Of a stretch of DNA of 64,000 bases, positions 11,078 through 23,129 are shown one piece after another. Both the position numbers and the translations under genes were made by a program. Position 1 is the stretch's first letter. Every line of letters starts with the position of its first letter. The DNA comes from Norana najaformis. Its lineage: Eukaryota > Annelida > Clitellata > Crassiclitellata > Hormogastridae. The notes under the pieces are model-generated. The model worked only from the letters and a program-made list of their open reading frames with translations, was not told the origin of the DNA and searched no databases. The DNA lies in the NCBI GenBank assembly GCA_964023275.1, contig OZ029916.1, positions 36,333,727 through 36,397,726 of the forward strand, in the 5' to 3' direction.

Positions 11078-13020
11078 TCGAAAGAAGAAAAGAGGGAATA
11101 AAGAAGGAAGGAAAGACATCCTGTAGAGGAGAAATGAAAGTGCGAGGGAAAGAAGCAAAAAGGGAAACAGGGAATCAGAGAACGATGGATAAAGGAATAG
11201 ATGGCAGTAGGAAAAGATGAATAGACAGAAGGAGGAAGGGAGGAAGAGAATCTAAAAAGGTGGACTGAAGGAAAGGGATTTGAGGAAAAGAAATAGAGAT
11301 GGATCGAGACAGGAACTTAATGACACAGGAAAGAAAGGGAACAGAAAGAAAGGGTAGATGGAGCATGTGGACTTGTGAGTGAGCAAGCGACAGGCGTAGA
11401 CAGTAGAAATGCAGACAGCTAAAGACAGGGATAGACATGCAGAGAGAAAGACACAGACGGAGACAGAAAAATATGCATTGGTATATGTTATTGCAGCTAT
11501 TACTTTCTGCATTCCTGCAATTACGGTCGACGCGAAGGTGCAATTGCCGTTGGGGACCGAACGATTATGGCTGACCCGAGCCGGAAGCCAAGGGGCCGAC
11601 CGAAGGACTCGAAGCCGCAAAACACAGCAGACAGCGACGAATCCGGTTTAACAAGAACGACCTTTGCACAACAACTTCTCGGAAATACATAAGAATAGAT
11701 TGGATAGTCGTAAACAGGTGCATTTGATTGGCACTTTTATTGGCTACGCTCTACAGGTACACGTTTCCCTTCCGAATTCTGTAATACGCACATTTGTATC
11801 CTGTACCACACGTTTATGCAAGTATTCCTCATATACATGTCTGTATCTGTTTGCATTTGTATAAGTATATGTTGTATGTGTACATATACGCATTAATATA
11901 TAGAATCAACTTATATATGTATATTTCAACATGTGCATCTATAAACACAAGGGCGGAACCAGAACTCAGTCACGGCCCATTTCTGATTGGAGGCACGCCA
12001 TTGGGTTGCCCATCAGACCGGTTTGAACGAGGGTTGGGAAACTTCTGGATCCGCCACTGTATAGACACACCAACTCCCCATCCATACCCACACGCACATA
12101 TGTGTCCATGTGTGTAAATCAATCTATGTACGTCCAATTTCTGCTCATAATTACATAGTTTGATATGCTATATTCAGAGGGTAACTTTGGACTAGAAAGT
12201 GGGGTACCAATTTCTTCCCTTCCCTTCTCCTTTCGCATAATAAGTTTTGTTTGATTGATATCATGAAAACTCAACGGGGACAATACTAAGCTCAGATAAA
12301 ACTTAATGCGTATTACTTGTCCACTGGTACCACACATCCTCCGAAAATTATCCAATGGCTATAGATAAGCATCTGCCACTGATGATAATGATATATGGCG
12401 TCATTATTAACTCCATATGCAGTACGCTGGTTACCTCTTGCAAAGTGAAGTACCTTATGGCCTATTAATTAAGAGCAAGCACATTATATTTATCCACCAC
12501 AGCCTGTCTTTTCCGACCTTTGAACTTCAGATCTGCTATATAGGTACGTTTCAGCGCCTTTGAGATGTTCTCAAAAGACGGTATATAAATGTTTACATAC
12601 ATATCTAATACACACATACATATAGCCGCAGGTTTTTATTAGGTTGTACTGAGATAGCCTGAATCACCTGAATAATAAAAGAAGAAATACAGTGCACGAT
12701 AGATACGATCGAAAGAAAGGCGCTATAATAATATCCGGAAGTAGATCCATACGACCATAATTCACGATACATTTTCTAGGTCGAGCTACCATGGGACTGT
12801 TGCATGCGTACTCCGCTAGCAGCCATGTCTTGTGACGCTAGACACTAGAGTTCAGAAAAGTTAAGTTCATAACACTCCTTTAAGAACCCATTCACATGTG
12901 CTCACAATTTTGCATCGGCGACATATTTGGTGGACTTTTATGGCATTTAGACAATTTTTGGCAGTAAGCGACAGTGAACGAATGGTGAATAAATAAATAA
13001 TAAATAAACGAAGGAACAAA
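11078..13020. other. Intergenic stretch, no gene recognised
   Basis: Purine-rich to about 11480, then AT-rich. A diverged LINE/SINE 3'-end signature (TCAGCGCCTTTGAGATGTTC) is seen near 12551. No supported gene. Confidence 0.4.
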
Positions 13021-13029
13021 TGACTTATG

Positions 13030-13115
13030 GTGATAATAACAATAACAATAACAGCAGCAGCAACAACAACAACAGCCATAACAACAACAACGACGACGAC
13101 GATGATGATAATGAT
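13030..13115 (+). repeat. AAC/ACG/GAT trinucleotide-rich tract
   Basis: Interrupted trinucleotide repeats (AACAAC, GACGAC, GATGAT) lie directly upstream of a retrotransposon-like coding remnant. Confidence 0.85.
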
Positions 13116-13117
13116 GA

Positions 13118-13400
13118 TAGGAGGCACATCTGAACAAGCTGCGATTCGTAAATACGCAAACTATTCAGGTCTTCTTGCATCGCAGAGCTTTGTTCCAACT
13201 GCATTCGAGACACTGGGACCAATCGACCTGACAGGCCTTGAATTTATTTCTGGGTTGGGTGGCCGACTAACTGCTATTTCTGGTGACTCTTGTGAGACAA
13301 ATCCTTCTTTTTCAGTGCCTTTCAATTTGCACACAGCGTTACAATGCCGTCGCTTTCAGGGACCTCAGTGGAGTCAAGGACTGATGACGAATTATTCACT
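13118..13400 (+). pseudogene. C-terminal remnant of a non-LTR retrotransposon ORF
   Basis: The plus-strand frame contains FVPTAFETLGP, then LEFISGLGGRLTAISGD. This is like the conserved tail (VPVAIETLGP ... FIxxLGxRL ... TGDxRS) that I recall from reverse-transcriptase ORFs of invertebrate LINEs. Upstream RT motifs are absent, so this is a 5'-truncated copy. It runs straight into a long AAT microsatellite at 13421, which may have grown from the retrotransposon's 3' tail. Confidence 0.55.
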
Positions 13401-13420
13401 TGTTTAATGATGATAATTCT

Positions 13421-13421
13421 G

Positions 13422-13479
<58 letters not shown>

Positions 13480-13586
13480 TATTAATAATAATTCTAATTC
13501 TAATAATAATAATAATAATTCTAATTCTAATAATAATAATAATAATAATAATTCTAATAATAATAATAATAATTTAAATAATGATG

Positions 13587-13670
<84 letters not shown>
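13421..13670 (+). repeat. (AAT)n microsatellite
   Basis: Two long AAT blocks separated by AATTCT-containing variants. The open frames (poly-Asn or poly-Ile) are artefacts. Confidence 0.97.
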
Positions 13671-13965
13671 TCTATGGGAGTTTTAGCCACATTAGTTTCT
13701 GCTGCTCGCAGATATTACTTTGCGAAGCGGACGTTAATGTCCTATTTTGGTAGACTTTCAACAAGTACAACAATGACAACAAGATTATCAGCAGCGGTGC
13801 AGCACGACTGAGCAACACTGCAACATTAGCGGGAGGAGCATTTCACAGGGAATAAAGGCTTCGGATGGAGTCGTCGATTTGAAAGCAAACTGTGTTCCTA
13901 TCTGCCGCTGCTCTCTCATACGTTTTCGCTTCGTCGGGTTACAGGATGTTTTGTCCCAATTGGAT

Positions 13966-14126
13966 ATGTATGTATGTATGTATATATATATATGTATGTA
14001 TGTATGAATGTATGTATATATGTATGTATGTATGTATATATATGTATGTATGTATGTACGTATATATGTATAAATGTATGTATGTATGTATATATGTATG
14101 TATGCATGTATGTATGTATGTATGCA
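13966..14126 (+). repeat. (ATGT)n microsatellite
   Basis: Imperfect ATGT repeats with TATA patches. Open frames on both strands are artefacts. Confidence 0.95.
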
Positions 14127-14144
14127 TTACGTACGTGCATATTT

Positions 14145-14343
14145 GATTATTTATATAGCGCTTTATCTATCCCAATGTAGACCAAGGAGTTTGATGACTC
14201 ACGCTGTAATTTGGAAGATGAATTCCATCAGAGGGACTGATAAAACGCAGTGGCAGATTGCTATTGCGCTTCTATTTCACCTCTGCGTCCGGGATTCGAA
14301 TCCAGGTGCGTCGTGTGGGACTGGTGATTCGCTGGAACCGTAA
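14145..14343 (-). mobile_element. SINE-like element with LINE-type 3' tail
   Basis: Read on the minus strand, a box B-like GGATTCGAATCCC (around 14286-14298 on the plus strand) is followed by a body of about 120 bp and a 3' end of AAAGCGCTATATAAATAATC at about 14146-14165. A tRNA-like promoter joined to a LINE-like 3' end is the usual plan of a tRNA-derived SINE. A clear box A was not found. Confidence 0.55.
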
Positions 14344-14459
14344 TGAAAGATTTTGTCTGATTGTTGGATTGCAATTGTGGTGTTTACGGCTCAGCCGAGA
14401 GATCCTTTGACCGACTGGAGGACGATTTTTACAACCCAATGTATGTGTGCATGTTCGTA

Positions 14460-14910
14460 GTTGAATATTTATATAGCGACTTTTAGATCTCCCGAAGGCG
14501 CTGACAATACAGGACTTTACAGTACACAACCTACAAAGTAATGTCTACTAGAAGCAGACACCAGTACTGTAGAATGCTCGCAGACATAAGCTGTAGCGTC
14601 AGAGCACATTCATTGTCGTCTGAGCCTCGCATGTCGCCAGGCAGTTGTTTCTAATTACTCGAAAAAGCCACAGTAAGTGCACAATAATATAGCGCCTCTT
14701 CAGGGACACTCATAAGAGGTGCTGCAGACCAGACAAAACAATACTACGATCACACAGAGTGGTATCCAACGGCAGGCTAAATAGAAGCACAGATAGAAGA
14801 AGCTTATGCCACAGGTAGCCTCTTCCAAAGGTTCCGTGTTGCATTGTGGCAATGAGGGACGAGGAACAACCAAAACACCATGTGTTGTAGAGCACAGAGA
14901 TCTGCCACAA
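14460..14910 (-). pseudogene. 3' end of a CR1/L2-like LINE, left of the 64-bp minisatellite
   Basis: On the minus strand the stretch next to the minisatellite reads as a worn RT C-terminal region (RSLCSTTHGVLVVPRPSLP) and ends near 14690 in GAAGAGGCGCTATATTATTG, the LINE-type 3' terminus. A second terminus-like motif lies at 14466-14485. It is the continuation of the LINE piece at 16505-16660, from which it is separated only by the expanded minisatellite. Confidence 0.6.
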
Positions 14911-14911
14911 G

Positions 14912-16505
14912 GTAAGGATGACACTGAAACACATAGCACTTGAAGATAGAATGGAGCGCAACCAACCAGGACAACGTAAGGATGACACTGAAACACATAG
15001 CACTTGAAGATAGGCTGGAGCGCAACCAACCAGGACAACGTAAGGATGACACTGAAACACATAGCACTTGAAGATAGGATGGAGCGCAGCCAACCAGGAC
15101 AAGGTAAGGATGACACTGAAACACATAGCACTTGAAGATAGAATGGAGCGCAACCAACCAGGACAACGTAAGGATGACACTGAAACACATAGCACTTGAA
15201 GATAGGCTGGAGCGCAACCAACCAGGACAACGTAAGGATGACACTGAAACACATAGCACTTGAAGACAGGATGGAGCGCAGCCAACCAGGACAAGGTAAG
15301 GATGACACTGAAACACATAGCACTTGAAGATAGGCTGGAGCGCAACCAACCAGGACAACGTAAGGATGACACTGAAACACATAGCACTTGAAGATAGGCT
15401 GGAGCGCAACCAACCAGGACAACGTAAGGATGACACTGAAACACATAGCACTTGAAGACAGGATGGAGCGCAACCAGCCAGGACAACGTAAGGATGACAC
15501 TGAAACACATAGCACTTGAAGATAGGCTGGAGCACAACCAGCCAGGACAACGTAAGGATGACACTGAAACACATAGCACTTGAAGATAGAATGGAGCGCA
15601 ACCAGCCAGGACAACGTAAGGATGACACTGAAACACATAGCACTTGAAGATAGAATGGAGCGCAACCAGCCAGGACAACGTAAGGATGACACTGAAACAC
15701 ATAGCACTTGAAGATAGAATGGAGCGCAACCAACCAGGACAACGTAAGGATGACACTGAAACACATAGCACTTGAAGATAGAATGGAGCGCAACCAACCA
15801 GGACAACGTAAGGATGACACTGAAACACATAGCACTTGAAGATAGAATGGAGCGCAACCAGCCAGGACAACGTAAGGATGACACTGAAACACATAGCACT
15901 TGAAGACAGGATGGAGCGCAACCAACCAGGACAACGTAAGGATGACACTGAAACACATAGCACTTGAAGATAGAATGGAGCGCAACCAACCAGGACAACG
16001 TAAGGATGACACTGAAACACATAGCACTTGAAGATAGAATGGAGCGCAACCAACCAGGACAAGGTAAGGATGACACTGAAACACATAGCACTTGAAGATA
16101 GGCTGGAGCACAACCAGCCAGGACAACGTAAGGATGACACTGAAACACATAGCACTTGAAGACAGGATGGAGCGCAACCAACCAGGACAACGTAAGGATG
16201 ACACTGAAACACATAGCACTTGAAGATAGAATGGAGCGCAACCAACCAGGACAACGTAAGGATGACACTGAAACACATAGCACTTGAAGATAGGATGGAG
16301 CGCAGCCAACCAGGACAAGGTAAGGATGACATTGAAACACATAGCACTTGAAGATAGAATGGAGCGCAACCAACCAGGACAACGTAAGGATGACACTGAA
16401 ACACATAGCACTTGAAGATAGGCTGGAGCACAACCAGCCAGGACAACGTAAGGATGACACTGAAACACATAGCACTTGAAGATAGGCTGGAGCACAACCA
16501 GCCAG
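14912..16505 (-). repeat. 25-copy 64-bp minisatellite with three open minus-strand frames
   Basis: Units start at GTAAGGATGACACTGAAACA, with exact 64-bp steps (14912, 14976, 15040 and so on). About 25 units fit. Variants differ at a few sites (TAGAATGG, TAGGCTGG or CAGGATGG; GCGCAACC or GCACAACC; ACAACG or ACAAGG). Units 1-3 and 4-6 form a near-identical 192-bp higher-order repeat. Because 64 is not divisible by 3, successive units are read in successive frames. The unit has no stop in any minus-strand frame, so all three frames stay open for 560-640 codons. I do not regard these as protein genes. The unit derives from the LINE sequence that flanks both sides. Confidence 0.95.
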
Positions 16506-16660
16506 GAAGTTACCCATCAGCATAAGGATCTTAAACTCAATGTTTCTTCGAATGGGCAACCAATGCAATTCTTTCCTCGTGTAGTCAGATAAAATGACCA
16601 GAGTTTGGAATCTCACCAATTAACCGAACTGCTGCATTAAAAATGGCTTGAAGTTGGTTA
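16505..16660 (-). pseudogene. CR1/L2-like LINE fragment, parent of the 64-bp minisatellite
   Basis: On the minus strand the frames contain FNAAVRLIGEIPNSGHF, then ELHWLPIRRNIEFKILMLM, and GCAPAYLQVLC. These match the typical C-terminal RT pattern (AARLI ... HWLP ... RIxFKIL ... APxYL) of CR1/L2/jockey-type LINEs. The last block is the start of the minisatellite unit. The frame is broken, and upstream RT motifs are missing. Confidence 0.75.
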
Positions 16661-17044
16661 ATGCGAGAAAAAGGGAGGCTCGCATAAACGCCATTACCAT
16701 CGCCAGCCATAATGTATATCGATGAATTAATCAGAGTAGAAGAATCTTTGGTAGAAAGCGAGTAGCATATAATGAAGTTCTGATGCGGATTTTAAAAGCA
16801 TGCTGTCCTCGCATGCTCAGAGAAATAATATGGGGCTATTGGCTGTAATGACCTTGCTCTACTGCCAGACAATTTAACCTAAAGAGTGTTCTAATTTCGT
16901 TCGTTTTTGCTAGTCCCAAACATGAACTATTAAGTACTGTAAAATAAGTGGAACACAGCACTGTTCAATGAATGCAGCACATTAAATATAGTATTTATTT
17001 ATTATAAATTATATTAAATATTAAAAATTATTGCAATTATATTC
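16661..17044. other. Intergenic stretch, no gene recognised
   Basis: AT-rich towards the right. No supported feature. Confidence 0.4.
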
Positions 17045-17705
17045 GCAGATTTATATAGCGCCACTTACGATAAACTCATTAAAGGCTCTCCCAGCCAGGT
17101 ACACAACCACGATTGAATAAATAGTTGTCAAGAGAGTATAGAGAAAGAGAAAGAAAAAGGTCTAGGAGCCCATATCGCAAGTTGCTATATGTAAATTGCT
17201 AGGGGGTGGGTAACCTTGCGCGGCAGAGCGAAGAAATATGCGGCCATAGATGGATGAGACCGAGATGCTGTGCTCCCCTTATAATAAGGGGAGCAGAGCA
17301 TGTTATAATAAGGGGAGCAGAGCATGTTATAATAAGGGGAGCAGAGCATGTTATAATAAGGGGAGCAGAGCATGTTATAATAAGGGGAGCAGAGCATGTT
17401 ATAATAAGGGGAGCAGAGCATGTTATAATAAGGGGAGCAGAGCATGTTATAATAAGGGGAGCAGAGCATGTTATAATAAGGGGAGCAGAGCATGTTATAA
17501 TAAGGGGAGCAGAGCATGCCGAAGGCAGGTCTATTGGCTTTATGCCCCCGGGGATGATATGAGTGAGGTGGTTTCCCGTTGCCTTCCACACAGAGAGTTG
17601 TGGGTGAGCAACTTGTCCAAGGTCGCAACATAGTGGCTTGAGGCAGATTCTAACCCCCGACCCTCCGGTTACAAGACACCGCCCATAACACTACACCACC
17701 GCGTT
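17045..17705 (-). mobile_element. tRNA-derived SINE expanded by an internal minisatellite
   Basis: On the minus strand the element begins at 17703 with a tRNA-like head. Box A-like TGGTGTAGTG and box B-like GGGTTAGAATC (one mismatch to the consensus) lie about 40 bp apart. The 3' end is GTGGCGCTATATAAATCTGC at about 17047-17066, the LINE-type terminus seen many times in this window. The body contains the 24-bp minisatellite at 17279-17518, which explains the unusual length. The head cannot be a functional tRNA, because the cloverleaf stems do not pair well and the 3' half is replaced by SINE body. Confidence 0.7.
17279..17518. repeat. 10-copy 24-bp minisatellite
   Basis: The unit GTTATAATAAGGGGAGCAGA plus GCAT repeats about ten times with no variation. 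As 24 is divisible by three, several frames are open and encode 8-residue repeats. These are artefacts. Uniformity suggests recent expansion. Confidence 0.95.
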
Positions 17706-19475
17706 CTACCACCAACAGAGATAAATAAGTTTATTAAGAGAGTTGCGAACTTAAGAATGTGAAAAGAACCCTACCGTATATTTACGATGAAACGTTTTTC
17801 AAAAGTCAGTTAGAACGCCTTCCACATCATCGCACGAAAAGTCGTATGCAAAACGATGTTGTGCCGAAGTGTTATACGTCGATCTTCAATATTCGGCTGG
17901 TAATCAGTCAGACTTCAAGAGAAATCGGACACGGATTCTGAAGTAGAAGCGATTCACACGAGCATCTGCAGACGTGTGCGCAGTAGAGCGTGACAGCATC
18001 TGAGGCAAGACAGTCGTTATGACGCGCCGAAAGACAGCGAACCGTGAATCGAGAGCGGAAAGCTGTCACACCCTAAGCACTTCTTCCTTGTCGCTTGGAG
18101 CATCGGTTGTTCAACGGATGCAGCGGTTGGCATTGACTGAGGCTGGATCCTTGATGGTTGGATGCTACGTGCCAGCCCTGATGCCTTTCTTACCCTGCGC
18201 GAAACACTTGGGAAGATGAGATTCCGGCTGCATCAACTGAGGCGTCGATACATATCCGAAACTTTCATGCAAGCATATTCTTATACACACATAATGGACA
18301 TATATGTATGTAATGTATGTGTGTATGTACATGTATGTATTTATGCACGTATGTATATATCTGCGCTTTTGTATAACGCCTTTCATGGACCTCTAAAAAG
18401 CATTGTGAACGTGCCTATTTAAGAAAGAATAATGTGCCAGCCGACAGCCATGTATATTTGCACGGGTCCCCATTCACACAAACACACACTACATGCATGC
18501 ATGTATGCATACATACATACATACATACATACATAAATACATGTATGCATGCATATTTGCACAGAGACAGGCAGACAGATTATGGCATAAGGCGATAACA
18601 ATTCAAAATTCAAAAGGCTGTCATGTCGTTTAAACAATTTTCAAGCGACTGTGTAATTACGCCATTGTCGAATCAGAGTTGTGGTCTACGGAGGCACCTC
18701 AGCAATGTTACCTCTCCGGTTCCCACTGCGCATGCGTACTGCGCTCATTCTAACGGTCGAAACCATTGTTAAAGTGTAAATATTACTGCAAGCTGATTAG
18801 ATAGCATAATTAGTTACAGTATTTAAGTTTCGCGAGGTCATTGCACCATCGGGAAGGATATAGTCAAACTTCCAAGTGATTAGACTCCCGAACGCCGGTA
18901 ACTTTGAAGTTTTGAGTCTAGATGTAAATCCAGTCAAACTTTGTAAGTACCTAAAAGTATGTAGGTCTATGCATGTATGTGAGTACACTGACCGTATACT
19001 GTCAGCGGGAAGAGCAGGCGGCGATGGAGAAGACTGGCCATTCGCCTTCACATGCCGAGGTTAAGAAAGTGGAGTCGCTAACACTGCATCTCCATGGTTA
19101 CCTCTCGAGAGTTAGCTTAGGAGATTTCTCTGCTTCATTTTACTTATCGCAAACAACTTCGGTCTGTTGTTTACTCTCCAATAAACTTACTCTTCTTCTG
19201 AGAAACGCTGATGTAAAGTAAAGCTGATGGCAGCTGATTCGCGGATTCTGAGTATGATATTATTATTCCTGCGAGAGGAAGAGAAAGCAAAAAATCAACC
19301 AAAAGACCACGAGCGATTTCAGTCATCTGTCTGCTTACCGAGCAAAGTCCGAATAAGTGCGGAACAGTCGGAAAAGGTCCCTCGGAGAATCAGACGGCAA
19401 CGTGTGATCTATCGGCGCATCTAAGTCCCCTTAATCGGACCTCGCCTGCCTGATCGAATCAAGCTCTGCAGACTG
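17706..19475. other. Intergenic stretch with two ATGT microsatellites
   Basis: Imperfect ATGT/ACAT repeats lie at about 18297-18360 and 18485-18560. A LINE/SINE 3'-end signature (GTATAACGCCTTTCATGGAC) is at about 18370. No gene is supported. Confidence 0.45.
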
Positions 19476-19479
19476 TGCC

Positions 19480-19790
19480 TTTTGGTGGTGGTGGTGTCGG
19501 TGGTGGTGTCGGTTGGGGTGTCGGTGGTGGTGTCGGTGATGGTGGTGGTGATGGCGGTGGTGGTGTCGGTGGTGGTGGTAGTGGTGTCGGTGGTGGTGGT
19601 AGTGGTATCGGTGGTGGTGTCGGTGGTGGTGGTGGTGTCGGTGGTGGTGGTGGTGTAGGTGGTGGTGGTGTAGGTGGTGGTGGTGTAGGTGGTGGTGGTA
19701 GTAGTGGTGTCGGTGGTGGTGGTGGTGTCGGTGGTGGTGGTATCGGTGGTGGTGTCGGTGGTGGTGTCGGTGGTGGTGATGCTGATTTGG
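19480..19790 (+). repeat. GGT/GTC trinucleotide tract
   Basis: About 310 bp of GGTGGTGTC-type repeats. Reading frames give poly-Gly-Val on one strand and poly-Pro-Thr on the other, as expected from the repeat alone. Confidence 0.95.
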
Positions 19791-22700
19791 ATACTACTGC
19801 AGAGGCTTGACGCATGCGCTCCTCGTTTGTCCATTCGCCCACATTTATGAAGGTTATTTAATTATTTATTTGGCTTATTTAACCCCGGCAATTACTGCTT
19901 CTATGTGCGCATGCGCAAAAATTCCGTCTGTTTCTGTCTGTCTGTCTCTCTGTCTGTCTGTATCTCTGTCTGTCTGTCTGCCCGTATGACTGTATGTATG
20001 TCTGCTGAGGCCAATCTGTTCGGTAAGTTATCTGTTTATCTTTTCTTTTCTTCGTTCTTTCGTACGTTTAATCATTCAATAGTTTATTCACTTATTAGTT
20101 CATTTGTTCGTTCGTGCATTCTTTCAATTGTTTACTCGTTAATTCGATGTTAGATCAAGACCGCTTATTTTATCTGTCTGCCTCTCTATCTGTCTGTCTG
20201 CCTTGTTGTTTGTGTGTCTGTCTTACCCGGTGGTATTCGATCCACTTGTCAGTTACAAAAAATATATGTGAATGTGATTTTTTCATTCTGATTCGGATCG
20301 GCTTGTATTGCATCAAACTGATGCATTTTTATATGGCGAATTTCCCAGAAAAATCTATACCCGTCCTTTTAGTTATTTATGGTTTAATAACTCTCAGACG
20401 TAATCGGGGTATATAAAACATAAAGAGCTTCGCTCTGTTTTAACTCTCTCCTTTAATCTCTCTCTTATGACGACCAGTGAAAAGGGCTTGCGGAATATGT
20501 AGGAAACCAAGGCTGCATGTTCAATGTTCACGTCTTTTATAAGTAATATGTATATTTCTGATCTAATTAGAAGATTGTGCACATTAGGATCTTAATTAAA
20601 AGGTTAAAAGAACCCAGAACAGAGACGGGTGACATCGAACGTGTTGTGGAGACGGCAATGCCCTGGAGAGAGCGGCACGGCACTTAGAATGATGAAATAC
20701 ATATAATCAGTGCGAATAACTGCATCAGGATCTTGAATAGATGAAAGAGGGTCAAAGAGAGTCGAATAAGGAAAATTGGCGTAAACACATCTCAGTTATT
20801 GGGGGACATAGTAGGAATTTAGATCCCCTCCCTACTTCTCCCCTTCCCTCTGAAGGTACATGGGTTCACTTGGGTAGCGAAAGCTATTCAGCAAGTGGAT
20901 GTGTATGAAGGTAGGTATGCATGTCTATGTATATATATATATATATATGTAATAATTTATAGACATTTGATATAGCGCCTTTAAGGAACTTTCAAAAGCG
21001 CTTCTTATATGGCTGCTGGTTGTTCATATGGTTTGAACAGTTCGTTATGAATGAAAACACTGAAGGGTTTATTTTATGCCACTACAAGACCCTATAGTGC
21101 CTAAATTATCGAGGAATGGGGTTGAAGTTGGGCATGGGTAGAGGTGGGAGGCTTGGCCGAGCTGAGTTGTCTTATAGGGGCTTACACCCGAGAAGTAAAT
21201 TATTATTTATGCATTTATTAGCCCATTATCTAATGACTAGGCACCAATCGATGCCGCTAAGCACTTATGAGTGAAGGAAGGACTTGCGCAAGATTCGTAT
21301 AAACAATAATCGTCTCAGCGTTGCAAAAAGAGGGCTTTAACATTTGATATAGCGCCTTTAAGGCGACCGTGTCAAGTAGTCGAGTGCAAACTAAGTGAAC
21401 CATATATCACAAATTACACTCTCTGGAAGAAACGCCTCGGAAGTCATTACAGTCTGCAATTTATCGCTCTTTTACGGCTTTGTGATCTGTCGCACGATGG
21501 CGCTCCAAACAGCGCATGACGATTGTCAGTGGACAGTCGGTCGCTGTCGTTTGAAGAATAGTTTATCATCGCAATCGAAGAATCGTCCATCGCCGAGAGG
21601 TTTATTCGGTCGCTGAAAAGTGCAATGGATTGGCTCGAAGATGTGGCCTCACGACATGCATCATAAGCTATACTCTTAGGAATAATGTCTGTCTAAAGCA
21701 GACTTTTGTGTTTACACAAAGAATAGTAACAGCACAAACCAGTAATGTAATGTACTGTAACTGAGCACTTCTAAAGCAATATAAAGTTGCTACATATATA
21801 AAAAATTATGAGACAATTTTTGGATCAAGCTATTAATCTCGCTGGACTGTCAGACGAATGGTGGGGTAGTGTGAGTGGCTGGAGGCGCCTTCCGGGAAGG
21901 TGCGCTGACGTCAGCAGTAATTATTGTCGACGCATATTTTATCACGTTGGGGTTCGCGCGGTCTATGTTGTGATGAGTCAGCCGTTTTTGGGAAGCTTCG
22001 ATTACGCAATAAAGGCCGGTCAAGGTCACGTTGTACTGGTCTGCTGTCTTGGCGGGAAAGGGCTTATATAACCGGACACAAATGAATTTTCAGAGACTGT
22101 TAAAATTTTGTCGCAGAGAGCGCGAATATTTGAAGTACTGGTCTGGCTTGTGCTAAGCTGAATGTCTGAGTAAGAAATATCATTGATAGATCAGCGCGTT
22201 TAGAGACTGTGATGATTCAAGTATTGTTGTGATTAAACTGTTTGTGTTATTTATAATTTCGAAACTCCAAGACTGTGTGTCTTCGCTCAGTTGACGTACG
22301 CTACGAATAGGACGAGTCAACAGTACGAAATCCGAAGACTGACAACTACGAAAGATCGCCGACAATGACCTTTGCGTGAATGACCTTGACCTCTTTTATT
22401 ATTGTTTTGTTACACTGCATCTACGGCGTAATTAAATGATTTATTTTGAATTTCACATGTATTTATATACATATCTATACATATCTATGTGTATAGTTAT
22501 ACATATATGTATGTGCAAGCATCATCAACTTCATATTCATGCATATGTATGCGCATCATGAATTTTAGATTTATGTATAGGACTACATATGTGTGTCTGT
22601 GTGTGCGTGTGCGCGCGCGTGCATGCAAGAGCGCATTTGCGCATTTCACATACCCAGATATATTTGTCACGTTTCGGTCGATATATTATGTAATATGTAT

Positions 22701-23125
22701 ACATATAAACATATATACCAGTTGTATGTTTTTATGACAAGAAAACAAGCCTAGGCATGCAAGCGCATAGGTCATTTCTTGAGCACTTTTATGCAACATA
22801 GTCGCCTCTTAAAATACGTCGCATGAATTAGTAAAGGATCTAAAATCGACGTGGATTAATGGTGACATTTGGACCGAATTGCTTTTCTTTTCATTCCTCC
22901 GAGAAAGGAATGAATGAAGGGTGGCGTTACAGAGGACTTATGACCAACTTCGTTCTCCCGTAGGCGCGGGTGCGTTATACGCAAGTCATCGAACATGGGA
23001 CCTCATTCCGTGTCTTCAACCTCGCAGGCTCATCTTTAATCGAGCAGCGCTTAATTGCTGCCGAAGACCGAGTAGATAACAGGCTTTCTGCTTGATTTGT
23101 GTCGACCACTTGCGTCCGCGACAAT
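19791..23125. other. Gene-poor stretch
   Basis: TCTG repeats lie at 19921-19985. LINE/SINE 3'-end signatures (TTTGATATAGCGCCTTTAAG) lie at about 20963 and 21341. A TATA-like GGGCTTATATAACCGG occurs near 22058, downstream of a TGACGTCA at about 21907, and could mark a promoter or LTR. No coding region with recognisable features follows it. Confidence 0.4.
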
Positions 23126-23129
23126 GTCT

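Noticed and set aside
14700-16619. Overlapping open frames of 639, 595 and 563 codons as protein genes
   Set aside because: All three are the same 64-bp repeat read in rotation, flanked by broken LINE sequence. Kept as a repeat and as a finding only.
17185-17633. Possible CRISPR-like array or repeat protein at the 24-bp repeats
   Set aside because: Units are contiguous with no spacers, and the sequence is eukaryotic. It is a minisatellite.
19475-19834. Glycine-rich or Pro/Thr-rich protein
   Set aside because: Pure consequence of a GGT/GTC trinucleotide tract on both strands.
21808-22071. An 87-codon open frame near a TATA-like motif
   Set aside because: No recognisable domain, the TATA motif lies at its end and not ahead of it, and composition is not coding-like.
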